64,000 nt of DNA from Pseudomonas sp. NC02 (GTDB taxonomy: Bacteria; Pseudomonadota; Gammaproteobacteria; Pseudomonadales; Pseudomonadaceae): assembly GCF_002874965.1 (NCBI RefSeq), contig NZ_CP025624.1:248001-312000 (forward strand). The letters are read 5' to 3'. The notes under the pieces were generated by a model. It saw nothing but the letters and a program-made list of their open reading frames with translations, searched no databases and was not told the DNA's origin. This document shows, piece by piece, positions 18,693 through 26,201 of this stretch. Position 1 is the first letter of the stretch. Every line of letters begins with the position of its first letter. A program made the position numbers and the translations under genes.

Positions 18693-19472
18693 TTAATTCG
18701 CCCAGGCGGCGGGTGATACCTCGGCCAGGGCTTTGAATGCAGGCTTGGCGAACCAGTAGCCCTGCATCAGAAATATTCCACAGTCGGCGAGAAAGTCCCG
18801 CTCGCCGGCGCTTTCGATGCCCTCGGCGATGACAATAACGCCCAACTGCTCACAGATTGTGACAATCCCCCGGACGATCACCTGACGGACACGATCACGG
18901 TCGACATCGCGGATCAGCGCCATGTCGAGTTTGATCAGGTCAGGTTGGAAATCGGCCAGCAGATTCAGCCCCGAATAGCCCGCCCCGAAATCGTCGATGG
19001 CGGTCTTGAAGCCGAATTCGCGGTATTCACGCAGAATATTCGTCAAATGGCGATAGTTATCTACATGCTCGCTTTCCAGGGTCTCGAAAATCAGCCGATC
19101 CAACGGAAAATTATGCGCCCGGGCCGCCTCCAGGGTGCTGCGGATGCACAGTTCTGGTCGATAGACCGCATTGGGCATGAAGTTGATTGAAAGGTGCGTC
19201 TGCATGTTGAGTGTCGAAGCGGTGGCGATCGCGCGGGTGCGGCATTGCTGGTCGAAACGGTAGCGATTGCTGTCGTTGACCTGATCCAGCACCGACATCG
19301 CGCCCTCACCATTCACGCCGCGCACCAAGGCTTCATGGGCAAAGATCGACTGGTCACGCAGGTCCACGATAGGCTGATACGCAAAGGCGAACTCAAAGCC
19401 CAGCGGCTCACTTTGCTGGCAGCCCGCACAGGCTTGTTTGGGCGAGGTCAGTGAAATGGGAAAGTCGGTCAC
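18693..19472 (-). CDS. rimA: RimA, EAL-domain c-di-GMP phosphodiesterase
   Basis: A 259-residue stand-alone EAL domain. The catalytic residues look intact: EAL in HEALVRG (residues 46-52), SINFMPNAV, ETLESEHV, the DDFGAGYS loop, KLDMALIRDV, EGIE and QGYWFAKP. The N-terminus has a short Cys-rich stretch (ACAGC, residues 14-18). It heads rimA-rimB-rimK and in P. fluorescens links c-di-GMP to RimK activity by degrading the dinucleotide locally. Confidence 0.9.
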   Translation of the reverse strand: MTDFPISLTSPKQACAGCQQSEPLGFEFAFAYQPIVDLRDQSIFAHEALVRGVNGEGAMSVLDQVNDSNRYRFDQQCRTRAIATASTLNMQTHLSINFMPNAVYRPELCIRSTLEAARAHNFPLDRLIFETLESEHVDNYRHLTNILREYREFGFKTAIDDFGAGYSGLNLLADFQPDLIKLDMALIRDVDRDRVRQVIVRGIVTICEQLGVIVIAEGIESAGERDFLADCGIFLMQGYWFAKPAFKALAEVSPAAWAN

Positions 19473-19588
19473 ACGTTAACCTCGCGAAAACAGGATGCTA
19501 CCTGGCGTATCTTAGGTGAGCTCAAGGGTTTATGCGTTGAAGGGTTTCAACGGTAAAGTTGCGACATTTTTCAGAGCGAGGAATTCAA

Positions 19589-19996
19589 GTGGCTCAGAAG
19601 CAGGAAGAGGAAGAAAAAGTCCGTTTGGACAAGTGGTTGTGGGCGGCGCGTTTCTTCAAGACCCGTGCCTTGGCCAAGGCGGCGATCGAGAGTGGCAAGG
19701 TGCATTGGCGCGGCGAGCGTTGCAAGCCCGGCAAGGAGCCACGCATCGGCGATGAGTTTCAGATCCGTGCCGGGTTTGATGAACGAACCGTCGTGGTCCA
19801 GGCGCTTTCAATTGTGCGAAGGGGCGCTCCCGAGGCGCAGGCGTTGTATACCGAGACCGAAGCCAGCATCGCCAAGCGCGAAAACGCGGCGGCCATGCGC
19901 AAGGCCGGCTCCCTGGGCATGACCACCGACGGCAAGCCAAGCAAGAAGCAGCGGCGCGACCTGTTCAAGTTTCGCGGCAGTGGCAATGATGATTAA
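19589..19996 (+). CDS. hslR: Hsp15-like ribosome-associated heat shock protein (S4 domain)
   Basis: A 135-residue protein with an N-terminal S4 RNA-binding domain (VRLDKWLWAARFFKTRALAKAAIESGKVH) and a basic C-terminal tail (KPSKKQRRDLFKFRGSG), as in Hsp15. Hsp15 binds 50S subunits carrying stalled nascent chains and helps recycle them. I chose GTG at 19589 (MAQKQEEEEK) because GAGCGAGGA lies before it; the frame is open from a TTG at 19559. It is divergent from rimA. Confidence 0.9.
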   Translation: MAQKQEEEEKVRLDKWLWAARFFKTRALAKAAIESGKVHWRGERCKPGKEPRIGDEFQIRAGFDERTVVVQALSIVRRGAPEAQALYTETEASIAKRENAAAMRKAGSLGMTTDGKPSKKQRRDLFKFRGSGNDD

Positions 19997-20006
19997 TCGG
20001 CAGACC

Positions 20007-20029
20007 GCAGGAGCCAGGTCGGCTCCTGC
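20007..20029. terminator. hairpin between convergent hslR and PAP2 genes
   Basis: Nine-base-pair stem GCAGGAGCC / GGCTCCTGC with a five-base loop. Only a weak T-run follows (TATTT). It lies ten bases after the hslR stop and just beyond the end of the PAP2 gene. Confidence 0.5.
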
Positions 20030-20038
20030 TATTTCAAC

Positions 20039-20839
20039 TCAAACGCTGCGAATCACGCTCAAGCGCTTAACCAGCGGTACTCGCCGAAACAATTCAAACA
20101 CCGGGCCCGTCACTCGCACCAGCCCCCGCGAAACCTTCGCTGCAAAGGGCGTGTAGTAACCCCAGCCCAACGCCAACAGCGCCAGCAACACCCCACCGAT
20201 ATAATCGTCCTGCCCCCAATGCGCACCGGCTACCAGCCGCGGCATCATGAACAGCAGCGCCAAGCCCCAGATCACCAGCACCTGCCCGATCCGCTTGGCA
20301 AACACGGTCATGAACATGCCCCAGATCAGCAATACCGATGCATGATCCCCCGGGAAGCTCTGGCTGGAGCGGTCCTTCAACTCCCATGTCTTCTCCAGGC
20401 CCGGGAAATAGTCGCTCATCTGAATCGCGCCGCTGATCACCATCGACGGGCTATGGTGTTGCCAGCCCATCTGCGCTGCCAGCTTGGAAAACAGCATGCG
20501 GATAAACAGCAACAGCAGCAGAATGCCCAGGAAGCCGAAAAACGCCTGGCGCACTTCAATCGCCTTGAACACCCAGTCGCCACGGATCAACAGCGTCAGC
20601 AGAATCACCCCGACCACCGCGTCAAACGGCCGCAAACTGGCCACCGCCCACACATGCAGCCACGCGGAGCTGCTTGCCAGCGGGTCATTGAGCAGATGAA
20701 ACAGCCACTCGTCGAAAACCGTGCAGAGCGCCTGGCCCGCCGGCCAGAGCCAAAAACACAGCAGCCCCACAGCGAGTAAATTACACAGGGCCAATCGCCC
20801 GAGGTCCCACCTGGCTTGGAACAAACCCGGATTGTTCAT
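20039..20839 (-). CDS. PAP2-family phosphatase (LpxT/KdsD-like lipid phosphatase)
   Basis: A 266-residue inner-membrane protein with about six hydrophobic segments and the three phosphatase motifs: KDRSSQSFPGDHAS (K and the SFPGDH motif with His) and RLVAGAHWGQDD (R, H, D). These enzymes move or remove phosphate on lipids facing the periplasm. The spacing and the SFPGDHASVL motif resemble the LpxT/PgpB-like group, but the substrate cannot be assigned. It is divergent from hslO with a gap of about 125 bases. Confidence 0.8.
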   Translation of the reverse strand: MNNPGLFQARWDLGRLALCNLLAVGLLCFWLWPAGQALCTVFDEWLFHLLNDPLASSSAWLHVWAVASLRPFDAVVGVILLTLLIRGDWVFKAIEVRQAFFGFLGILLLLLFIRMLFSKLAAQMGWQHHSPSMVISGAIQMSDYFPGLEKTWELKDRSSQSFPGDHASVLLIWGMFMTVFAKRIGQVLVIWGLALLFMMPRLVAGAHWGQDDYIGGVLLALLALGWGYYTPFAAKVSRGLVRVTGPVFELFRRVPLVKRLSVIRSV

Positions 20840-20964
20840 AAACTGTTTCCTCTTTGCTTTGAAGCGCTTCGTTTTCCCACAGAAGGCCGCACCAAAACGG
20901 TGCTAAAGCGTGTAATTCTATAAACCTTGTCATCTTTTTGTCATCAATTCAGATACCCAGACCT

Positions 20965-21867
20965 ATGACTGATCTACCGGATACCGACTTCACCCAACGC
21001 TTCATCTTCGACGACAGCGACGCCCGCGGCGAACTGGTCGCCCTGGAGCGCAGCTATGCCGAAGTCCTCGCCAAGCACCCCTATCCGGAGCCGGTCGCGC
21101 AATTGCTCGGCGAGCTGATGGCGGCTGCCTCGCTGCTGGTGGGCACCCTGAAGTTCGATGGTTTGCTGATCCTGCAGGCCCGCTCCGAAGGCCCGATCCC
21201 GCTGCTGATGATCGAATGCTCCAGCGAGCGCGAAATCCGTGGGCTGGCCCGCTACGACGCGGACCGCATCGCCGCCGATGCGACCCTGGCTGACCTGATG
21301 CCAGACGGCGTGCTGGCCCTGACCGTCGATCCGACGGTAGGCCAGCGTTACCAGGGCATCGTCGACCTCGATGGCGAAACCCTGTCCGACTGCTTCACCA
21401 ATTATTTCGTGATGTCCCAGCAAGTGGGCACCCGCTTCTGGCTCAACGCCGACGGCAAGCGCGCCCGTGGCCTGCTGCTGCAACAACTGCCGGCCGACCG
21501 CATCAAGGACGAAGAAGACCGCGCCGACAGCTGGGCCCACATCACCGCCCTGGCCGGCACCCTGAAAGCCGAAGAGTTGCTGGGCCTGGATAACGAAACC
21601 ATCCTGCACCGCCTCTACCACGAAGAGGCCGTGCGCCTGTTCGACGTGCAGTCCCTGCGCTTCCACTGCAGCTGCTCCCGCGAACGCTCGGCCACGGCCC
21701 TGGTCAGCCTGGGCCTGGAAGACGCGCAGGACCTGGTGGTGGAACACGGTGGCAACATCGAGATCGACTGCCAGTTCTGCAACCAGCGCTACCTGTTCGA
21801 CGCTGCCGATATTGCTCAATTATTCGCCGGCGCGGGCGTAGATACCCCTTCAGGCACCCGCCACTAA
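20965..21867 (+). CDS. hslO: redox-regulated chaperone Hsp33
   Basis: A 300-residue cytoplasmic holdase. The C-terminal zinc redox switch is visible as HCSCSRER and, about 30 residues on, CQFCNQRY (a CXC...CXXC arrangement). The N-terminal domain contains [20 protein letters not shown]. Oxidation releases zinc and activates chaperone function. I chose ATG 20965 ([13 protein letters not shown]); the frame also allows a start at 20938. It is upstream of, and separated from, pckA by 179 bases. Confidence 0.94.
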   Translation: MTDLPDTDFTQRFIFDDSDARGELVALERSYAEVLAKHPYPEPVAQLLGELMAAASLLVGTLKFDGLLILQARSEGPIPLLMIECSSEREIRGLARYDADRIAADATLADLMPDGVLALTVDPTVGQRYQGIVDLDGETLSDCFTNYFVMSQQVGTRFWLNADGKRARGLLLQQLPADRIKDEEDRADSWAHITALAGTLKAEELLGLDNETILHRLYHEEAVRLFDVQSLRFHCSCSRERSATALVSLGLEDAQDLVVEHGGNIEIDCQFCNQRYLFDAADIAQLFAGAGVDTPSGTRH

Positions 21868-22046
21868 AACGTTTAAGCACAGGTAAATCACCTGACAAAC
21901 GCCGGATTTCCGCCGTTCTGACCGGAGGGCCCTACTCTTTTTGGGCTTTTCTGGCATAATCCGGCCCACTTTTTTCGCGGTAGTAGTGCGCAACTTTCTA
22001 CTACAAAACGTTTGGAGCACTCGGCCACTGGCCGACGGGGAACCTC

Positions 22047-23588
22047 ATGACGCAAGCCAATAACGCCGTATACACCGATCTGAGTGTTGACGATCTGGTC
22101 AAAGAAGCCCTGCAGCGCGGTGAAGGCGTGCTTGCCGATACCGGTGCGCTGGTCGTAGAAACCGGTCACCGTACCGGCCGTTCGCCAGTCGACCGCTTCA
22201 TCGTTGAAGAGCCTTCCACCCAGGCTGCCATTGCCTGGGGCCCGATCAACCGCAAGTTCCCGGCCGACAAGTTCGATGCCCTGTGGGCTCGCGTCGAGGC
22301 ATTCAACAACGCGCAAGAGCATTTCGTTTCCCACGTTCACGTAGGGGCTGCAGAAGACCACTACCTGGCCGTGAAAATGACCACCCAGACTGCCTGGCAG
22401 AACCTGTTCGGTCGTTGCCTGTTCATCAACCCGGCCCAGTACAACCCGGCCGGTCGTGAAGAGTGGCAAGTGCTCAACGTGGCCAACTTCGAATGCGTGC
22501 CAGAGCGTGACGGCACCAACTCCGACGGTTGCGTGATCCTCAACTTCGCCCAGAAAAAAGTCCTGATCGCCGGCATGCGTTACGCCGGTGAGATGAAAAA
22601 AGCCATGTTCTCGGTGCAGAACTTCCTGCTGCCGGCCTCCGACGTGCTGCCGATGCACTGCGCCGCCAACATCGGCGAAGCCGGCGACGTGACCCTGTTC
22701 TTCGGTCTGTCGGGCACCGGTAAAACCACCCTGTCCGCCGACGAAAGCCGCTACCTGATCGGCGACGACGAACACGGCTGGGGCGAAGGTGTGGTGTTCA
22801 ACATCGAAGGCGGTTGCTATGCCAAGTGCATCGACCTGTCCGAGAAGAACGAGCCGGTGATCTGGAAAGCCATCAAGCACGGCACCGTGCTCGAAAACGT
22901 GGTGATCGACGATGCCAAGCACGCCGACTACACCAACGTCAGCCTGACCCAGAACAGCCGCGCCGCCTACCCGCTGGAGCACGTGGCCAAGCGTTCCGAG
23001 AAAAACCTCGGTGGCGAGCCAAACGCTGTGATCTTCCTGACCTGCGACCTGACCGGCGTACTGCCGCCCGTGTCGATCCTCAGCGAAGAACAAGCGGCCT
23101 ACCACTTCCTGTCCGGCTACACCGCCCTGGTGGGCTCGACCGAAATGGGTTCGGGCGGCGGCATCAAGTCGACCTTCTCCACCTGCTTCGGCGCGCCATT
23201 CTTCCCACGCCCGGCTGGTGAATACGCAGAACTGCTGATCAAGCGCGTGCGCGGCTTCGGCTCCAAGGTCTACCTGGTCAACACCGGCTGGACCGGCGGC
23301 GGCTACGGCGTTGGCAAGCGCTTCAACATCCCGACCACCCGTGGCGTGATTGCAGCGATCCAGAGCGGTGCGTTGATTGGTGCCGAGACCGAGCACCTGG
23401 ACACCATCAACCTGGACGTGCCATTGGCCGTACCGGGCGTCGAGACTGGCCTGTTGAACCCACGTAACACCTGGGCTGACAAGGCTGCCTACGATGAAGC
23501 GGCGAAAGCGCTGGCGGGTCTGTTCATCGAGAACTTCAAGAAGTTTGAAGTGAGCGATGCGATCAAGGCTGCGGGTCCGAAGTTGTAA
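22047..23588 (+). CDS. pckA: phosphoenolpyruvate carboxykinase (ATP)
   Basis: A 513-residue gluconeogenic enzyme converting oxaloacetate and ATP to phosphoenolpyruvate, CO2 and ADP. The P-loop is [11 protein letters not shown] (about residues 220-230). Also visible are HVGA, the substrate/metal motif region IGDDEHGW and [13 protein letters not shown] (PEPCK signature), and [11 protein letters not shown]. It is a full-length single-gene unit closed by the terminator at 23604-23632. Gluconeogenesis is central in pseudomonads, which prefer organic acids. Confidence 0.97.
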   Translation: MTQANNAVYTDLSVDDLVKEALQRGEGVLADTGALVVETGHRTGRSPVDRFIVEEPSTQAAIAWGPINRKFPADKFDALWARVEAFNNAQEHFVSHVHVGAAEDHYLAVKMTTQTAWQNLFGRCLFINPAQYNPAGREEWQVLNVANFECVPERDGTNSDGCVILNFAQKKVLIAGMRYAGEMKKAMFSVQNFLLPASDVLPMHCAANIGEAGDVTLFFGLSGTGKTTLSADESRYLIGDDEHGWGEGVVFNIEGGCYAKCIDLSEKNEPVIWKAIKHGTVLENVVIDDAKHADYTNVSLTQNSRAAYPLEHVAKRSEKNLGGEPNAVIFLTCDLTGVLPPVSILSEEQAAYHFLSGYTALVGSTEMGSGGGIKSTFSTCFGAPFFPRPAGEYAELLIKRVRGFGSKVYLVNTGWTGGGYGVGKRFNIPTTRGVIAAIQSGALIGAETEHLDTINLDVPLAVPGVETGLLNPRNTWADKAAYDEAAKALAGLFIENFKKFEVSDAIKAAGPKL

Positions 23589-23603
23589 GATTCGGCCGTT
23601 GTG

Positions 23604-23632
23604 AAAAAGCCGCCCCTAGTGGGCGGCTTTTT
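23604..23632 (+). terminator. Rho-independent terminator of pckA
   Basis: Stem AAAAAGCCGCCC / GGGCGGCTTTTT with a five-base loop, followed by T. The A-rich left arm makes it usable from both directions, serving the convergent DMT transporter gene as well. Confidence 0.9.
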
Positions 23633-23645
23633 TGTGGGCGAAGGA

Positions 23646-24509
23646 TCAGTCGACGAGGTGCAGAACCACGGCTCCCACTAACACCAGCACCACACCGGTC
23701 ACTTGCACCGCTGACAGCCGCTCCTTGAAAAACACAAACCCCAGAATCGCGGCGATCCCACCGGACAGGGTGCTGATCACTGTCACCACGGAAACCGACC
23801 CCGCCATTGCACCCCACGAGAACGCCGAGAACCCACCCAGGTTCATCAGGCTCGCGCTGGTCAGCGTTGCGCAGTTTTTCAGCGGTGGGATTTTCAGGCC
23901 GTCTTTGATCTTAAGCACCATCAACACCAGGACGCACAGGCCAACCAAATACCCAAGCCAAAGCATCGTGACCGGGCCAAGCGTCGGCAGGGTGTAGCGG
24001 CCCTGCACCCAAAAGCTTGTGCCGTAGAGCAACGCTGCGAGCATCGCGTAGGCGATTGAGCGGCTGGAGCTGTTGTGAGGGATGCCATTGTCCTTGTGAA
24101 TGCTGGACAGGATCACGCCAATTACGCAGAGAGCGATGCAGCCGAGTTGGATCAGGCTGATGTGTTCGCCGCTGGCCCATGACAGCAAAGTAGTCACGAC
24201 ACCGTAGGACGTCACCAGCGGCGCGACAATCGCCGCTTTGCCCAGCGAGAAGGCCTTGGACAGCGCAAGGGCGCCGGAGACGGTCAGCAGGGCTGCTGCG
24301 GCTCCCAGGAGCCACACACTCAAAGGCGCCGCGAGGGATTTGACGAGGAAAGCCGGGAATATGACCAGCAGCAGGGTCATGATCAGGAAGCCCAGCGCCT
24401 GGCCGAAGTACACCGCGCGTTTGACGCCGACAGCTCGGGCGTTGAGGCCCACGAGGAAGTCCGTGCCGCCCCAGAGCAGGGCGGCCAGCAGGCCCATTAG
24501 TACGTCCAT
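23646..24509 (-). CDS. EamA/DMT-family membrane transporter
   Basis: A 287-residue inner-membrane protein with about ten hydrophobic helices in two EamA halves. Each half has the typical start (ALLWGGTDFLVGLNARA; AMLAALLYGTSFWVQGRYT) and an AIVAPLVTSYGV or SVVTVISTLSGG helix. These carriers export or import small metabolites, and the substrate is unknown. AAGGA lies about six bases before the ATG. It is convergent with pckA. Confidence 0.85.
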   Translation of the reverse strand: MDVLMGLLAALLWGGTDFLVGLNARAVGVKRAVYFGQALGFLIMTLLLVIFPAFLVKSLAAPLSVWLLGAAAALLTVSGALALSKAFSLGKAAIVAPLVTSYGVVTTLLSWASGEHISLIQLGCIALCVIGVILSSIHKDNGIPHNSSSRSIAYAMLAALLYGTSFWVQGRYTLPTLGPVTMLWLGYLVGLCVLVLMVLKIKDGLKIPPLKNCATLTSASLMNLGGFSAFSWGAMAGSVSVVTVISTLSGGIAAILGFVFFKERLSAVQVTGVVLVLVGAVVLHLVD

Positions 24510-24550
24510 GTAAGGTCCTTGTTATTTTTTGAAGGCTGCGGTGTATCAAA

Positions 24551-24919
24551 TTAAGGTTTTTTGTTCGCCCGGTTTTCCAGGGCTTGCGTGTCCCAGCGTT
24601 GGGCCTTGATAGCCAGGTAAAGCATGCCGATGGTCAGCGGGATTTTGTCGCCGCGGCCTTTGGCTCTGTGCTTCAGGAAGACATCGAAGACGGGAGGTTG
24701 GAAATAACGATAAGCGTCGTAGTCGTTCAAGTCGACAGCGAAGTCTTGCTCCAGAGCTTCCATCAATTGATTGGCTTCGGTGCCGTCGCAGCCCAGTTCG
24801 AGGTTGATGGCGGTTTCAAGGCGCAACGTCTTATGTTCGGGCAGGCCAATTTCTTCATGCAGCAGTTGCAGGAGCTGCTGCATCGCGATGTCTTCGGGGA
24901 AGTTGGGGGCCAGGTTCAT
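24551..24919 (-). CDS. DUF1493-like small protein
   Basis: A 122-residue soluble protein. LRLETAINLELGCDGTEANQLMEALEQDFAVDLNDYDAYRYF resembles the carrier-protein-like DUF1493 family (acidic helix pair followed by an F-x-VDL-x-x-Y/F-x-x-x-x-YF motif). The C-terminus KIPLTIGMLYLAIKAQRWD fits too. The start is uncertain: ATG 24919 is used here, ATG 24883 (MQQLLQLLHEE) is also possible, and neither has a strong ribosome site. It is probably cotranscribed with the downstream DMT gene (41 bases apart). Function unknown. Confidence 0.65.
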   Translation of the reverse strand: MNLAPNFPEDIAMQQLLQLLHEEIGLPEHKTLRLETAINLELGCDGTEANQLMEALEQDFAVDLNDYDAYRYFQPPVFDVFLKHRAKGRGDKIPLTIGMLYLAIKAQRWDTQALENRANKKP

Positions 24920-24995
24920 GGTGGTTACGCGAGAGTGGGTGGAGGCGACCGACTTTATCGATGGCACCGCGATCCTTCAAACGAAACTGGTCAAA

Positions 24996-25085
24996 TGTGG
25001 GAGGCGGGCTTGCCCGCGATGGCGGTGTTTCAGTGGTAAAGGTGTTGTCTGACACTCCGCTATCGCAGGCAAGCCAGCTCCCACA
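24996..25085. repeat. REPIN variant, GTGGGAGGCGGGCTTGCCCGCGAT type
   Basis: Inverted pair with degenerate arms. The left is TGTGGGAGGCGGGCTTGCCC and the right reads GCAAGCCAGCTCCCACA. It differs from the main family by an extra G and a CCCGCGATGG centre, like the half-copy at 57896. Confidence 0.8.
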
Positions 25086-25089
25086 TTTG

Positions 25090-25223
25090 ATCGTTCCCAC
25101 GCTCCGCGTGGGAATGCATCCCGTGACGCTCCGCGTCACCAGTGTTCATGGCTTGGGTCGTGCGCGGATGACGGGACGCGGAGCGTCCCTGGCGGCATTC
25201 CCACGCGGAGCGTAGGGAACGAT
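25090..25223. repeat. 134-base element with 28-29-base terminal inverted repeats
   Basis: The left arm 25090-25117 begins ATCGTTCCCACGCTCCGCGT. The right arm 25195-25223 is its near-perfect reverse complement, ending GGAGCGTAGGGAACGAT with one inserted base. Inside lie shorter GTGACGCTCCGCGTCAC and GGGACGCGGAGCGTCCC palindromes, so the element can fold into four hairpins. It directly abuts the REPIN on the left and the fic stop codon on the right. It resembles intergenic palindromic repeats common in Pseudomonas and carries no ORF. Confidence 0.8.
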
Positions 25224-25228
25224 CGGGG

Positions 25229-25822
25229 CTAGCGCGGGGTGCTGATACACCGCTCGAAAATCGCCTCCAACCCCCGATAATCACACGCCACCGCATCGAT
25301 GTTCGCCGGTATCCACGCCGCATTCTTCACCAGCCACCAATTCACCGAAAACCCGGCATTCACGATGATCTGCTCGAACAGAATCCGCTGCGCCCGGCCG
25401 TTCCCTTCGCGAAACGGGTGGATCACGTTGAGGTCGCCATAGGCCTCGGCAATTTGCGTCACCAACTCTGCCTGCGTCACCCCGACAAACCAGTTCGCCT
25501 GCGCCATGTGCTGGATGATCTTGCTCGCCTCAGGCGGGATACGCTCCGGTGTGCAGAACAGCGTGTCGCCTTTCTGGATGTTGACCGTACGCAGTTCCCC
25601 GGCCCATTCGTAAATGTCTGCGAACAGGGTGCGGTGGATGTGTTGCAGGCGTTCCAGGTCGTAGGGCGGGGGATACAGCGGAAGGCTGCCGACAGCGATT
25701 TCAGACAGTTCCCGCTCGGCCTGGTGCAGGCGTTCTTCGTCGAACAAATCGAGGCGGTTACGCAGGACGCTGCTACCGGGGTAGCAGTACGGGTCCTGGC
25801 CCACGCCATATTTGTCGAGCAT
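25229..25822 (-). CDS. fic: Fic-domain AMPylating toxin
   Basis: A 197-residue class I Fic protein. The catalytic motif HPFREGNGR is at residues 135-143, fully matching HxFx(D/E)GNGR. Before it lies the beta-hairpin flap (VNIQKGDTLFC), and there is no internal inhibitory motif. These enzymes transfer AMP to target hydroxyls; bacterial FicT proteins AMPylate GyrB and ParE. Its ATG overlaps the stop of the small upstream gene by one base (TGATG), giving the antitoxin-toxin order expected of FicTA. Confidence 0.92.
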   Translation of the reverse strand: MLDKYGVGQDPYCYPGSSVLRNRLDLFDEERLHQAERELSEIAVGSLPLYPPPYDLERLQHIHRTLFADIYEWAGELRTVNIQKGDTLFCTPERIPPEASKIIQHMAQANWFVGVTQAELVTQIAEAYGDLNVIHPFREGNGRAQRILFEQIIVNAGFSVNWWLVKNAAWIPANIDAVACDYRGLEAIFERCISTPR

Positions 25823-25992
25823 CAGCGTGGGGTGTTGCGGTACTTGGCGAGGACGGCTTCGCGGGTCGGCAGGGGTTTGTCGACGTCGGCGGGCTGGGTG
25901 TCGAACCCTTCCAGGCGCAGGCTGGCGAGGTAGTTGGAACGACGGATCTTGTCGTAGTGATCCTGCTTTTGCTCAAACGTCAGTTCGGCCAT
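25822..25992 (-). CDS. ficA: FicA antitoxin (YhfG family)
   Basis: A 56-residue helical protein beginning MAELTFEQKQDHYDKIRRSNYL. It contains the inhibitory helix motif S24-L-R-L-E28-G29, matching [S/T]xxxE[G/N], whose glutamate blocks ATP gamma-phosphate placement in the Fic active site. The start is set by the family; the frame stays open upstream to 26187, but the added residues are not antitoxin-like. It is coupled to fic by a one-base overlap. Confidence 0.9.
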   Translation of the reverse strand: MAELTFEQKQDHYDKIRRSNYLASLRLEGFDTQPADVDKPLPTREAVLAKYRNTPR

Positions 25993-26201
25993 GACAGCGT
26001 CCTCTCGGTGCGAAGGTTGATTGTAGCGCAATGAGTTTCGAGATGCGTCCCGCGTAAGGTTGGAACGATTCTTACGGGTGCCTACTCCACTTCCCAGGCT
26101 GTGTATCATCCAGACTCTTTTTTCCTTGCGACCTTTCTCGATTCGCTGAATGCGCTGGTCTATGTTTTGGGCTCGTTCAGCGGTCAATGGAGTGACAGCT
26201 T

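Noticed and set aside
25229..25992. Fic/FicA pair as part of a mobile island
   Set aside because: Codon use and GC match the core genome and neighbours are core genes, so no sign of recent transfer.
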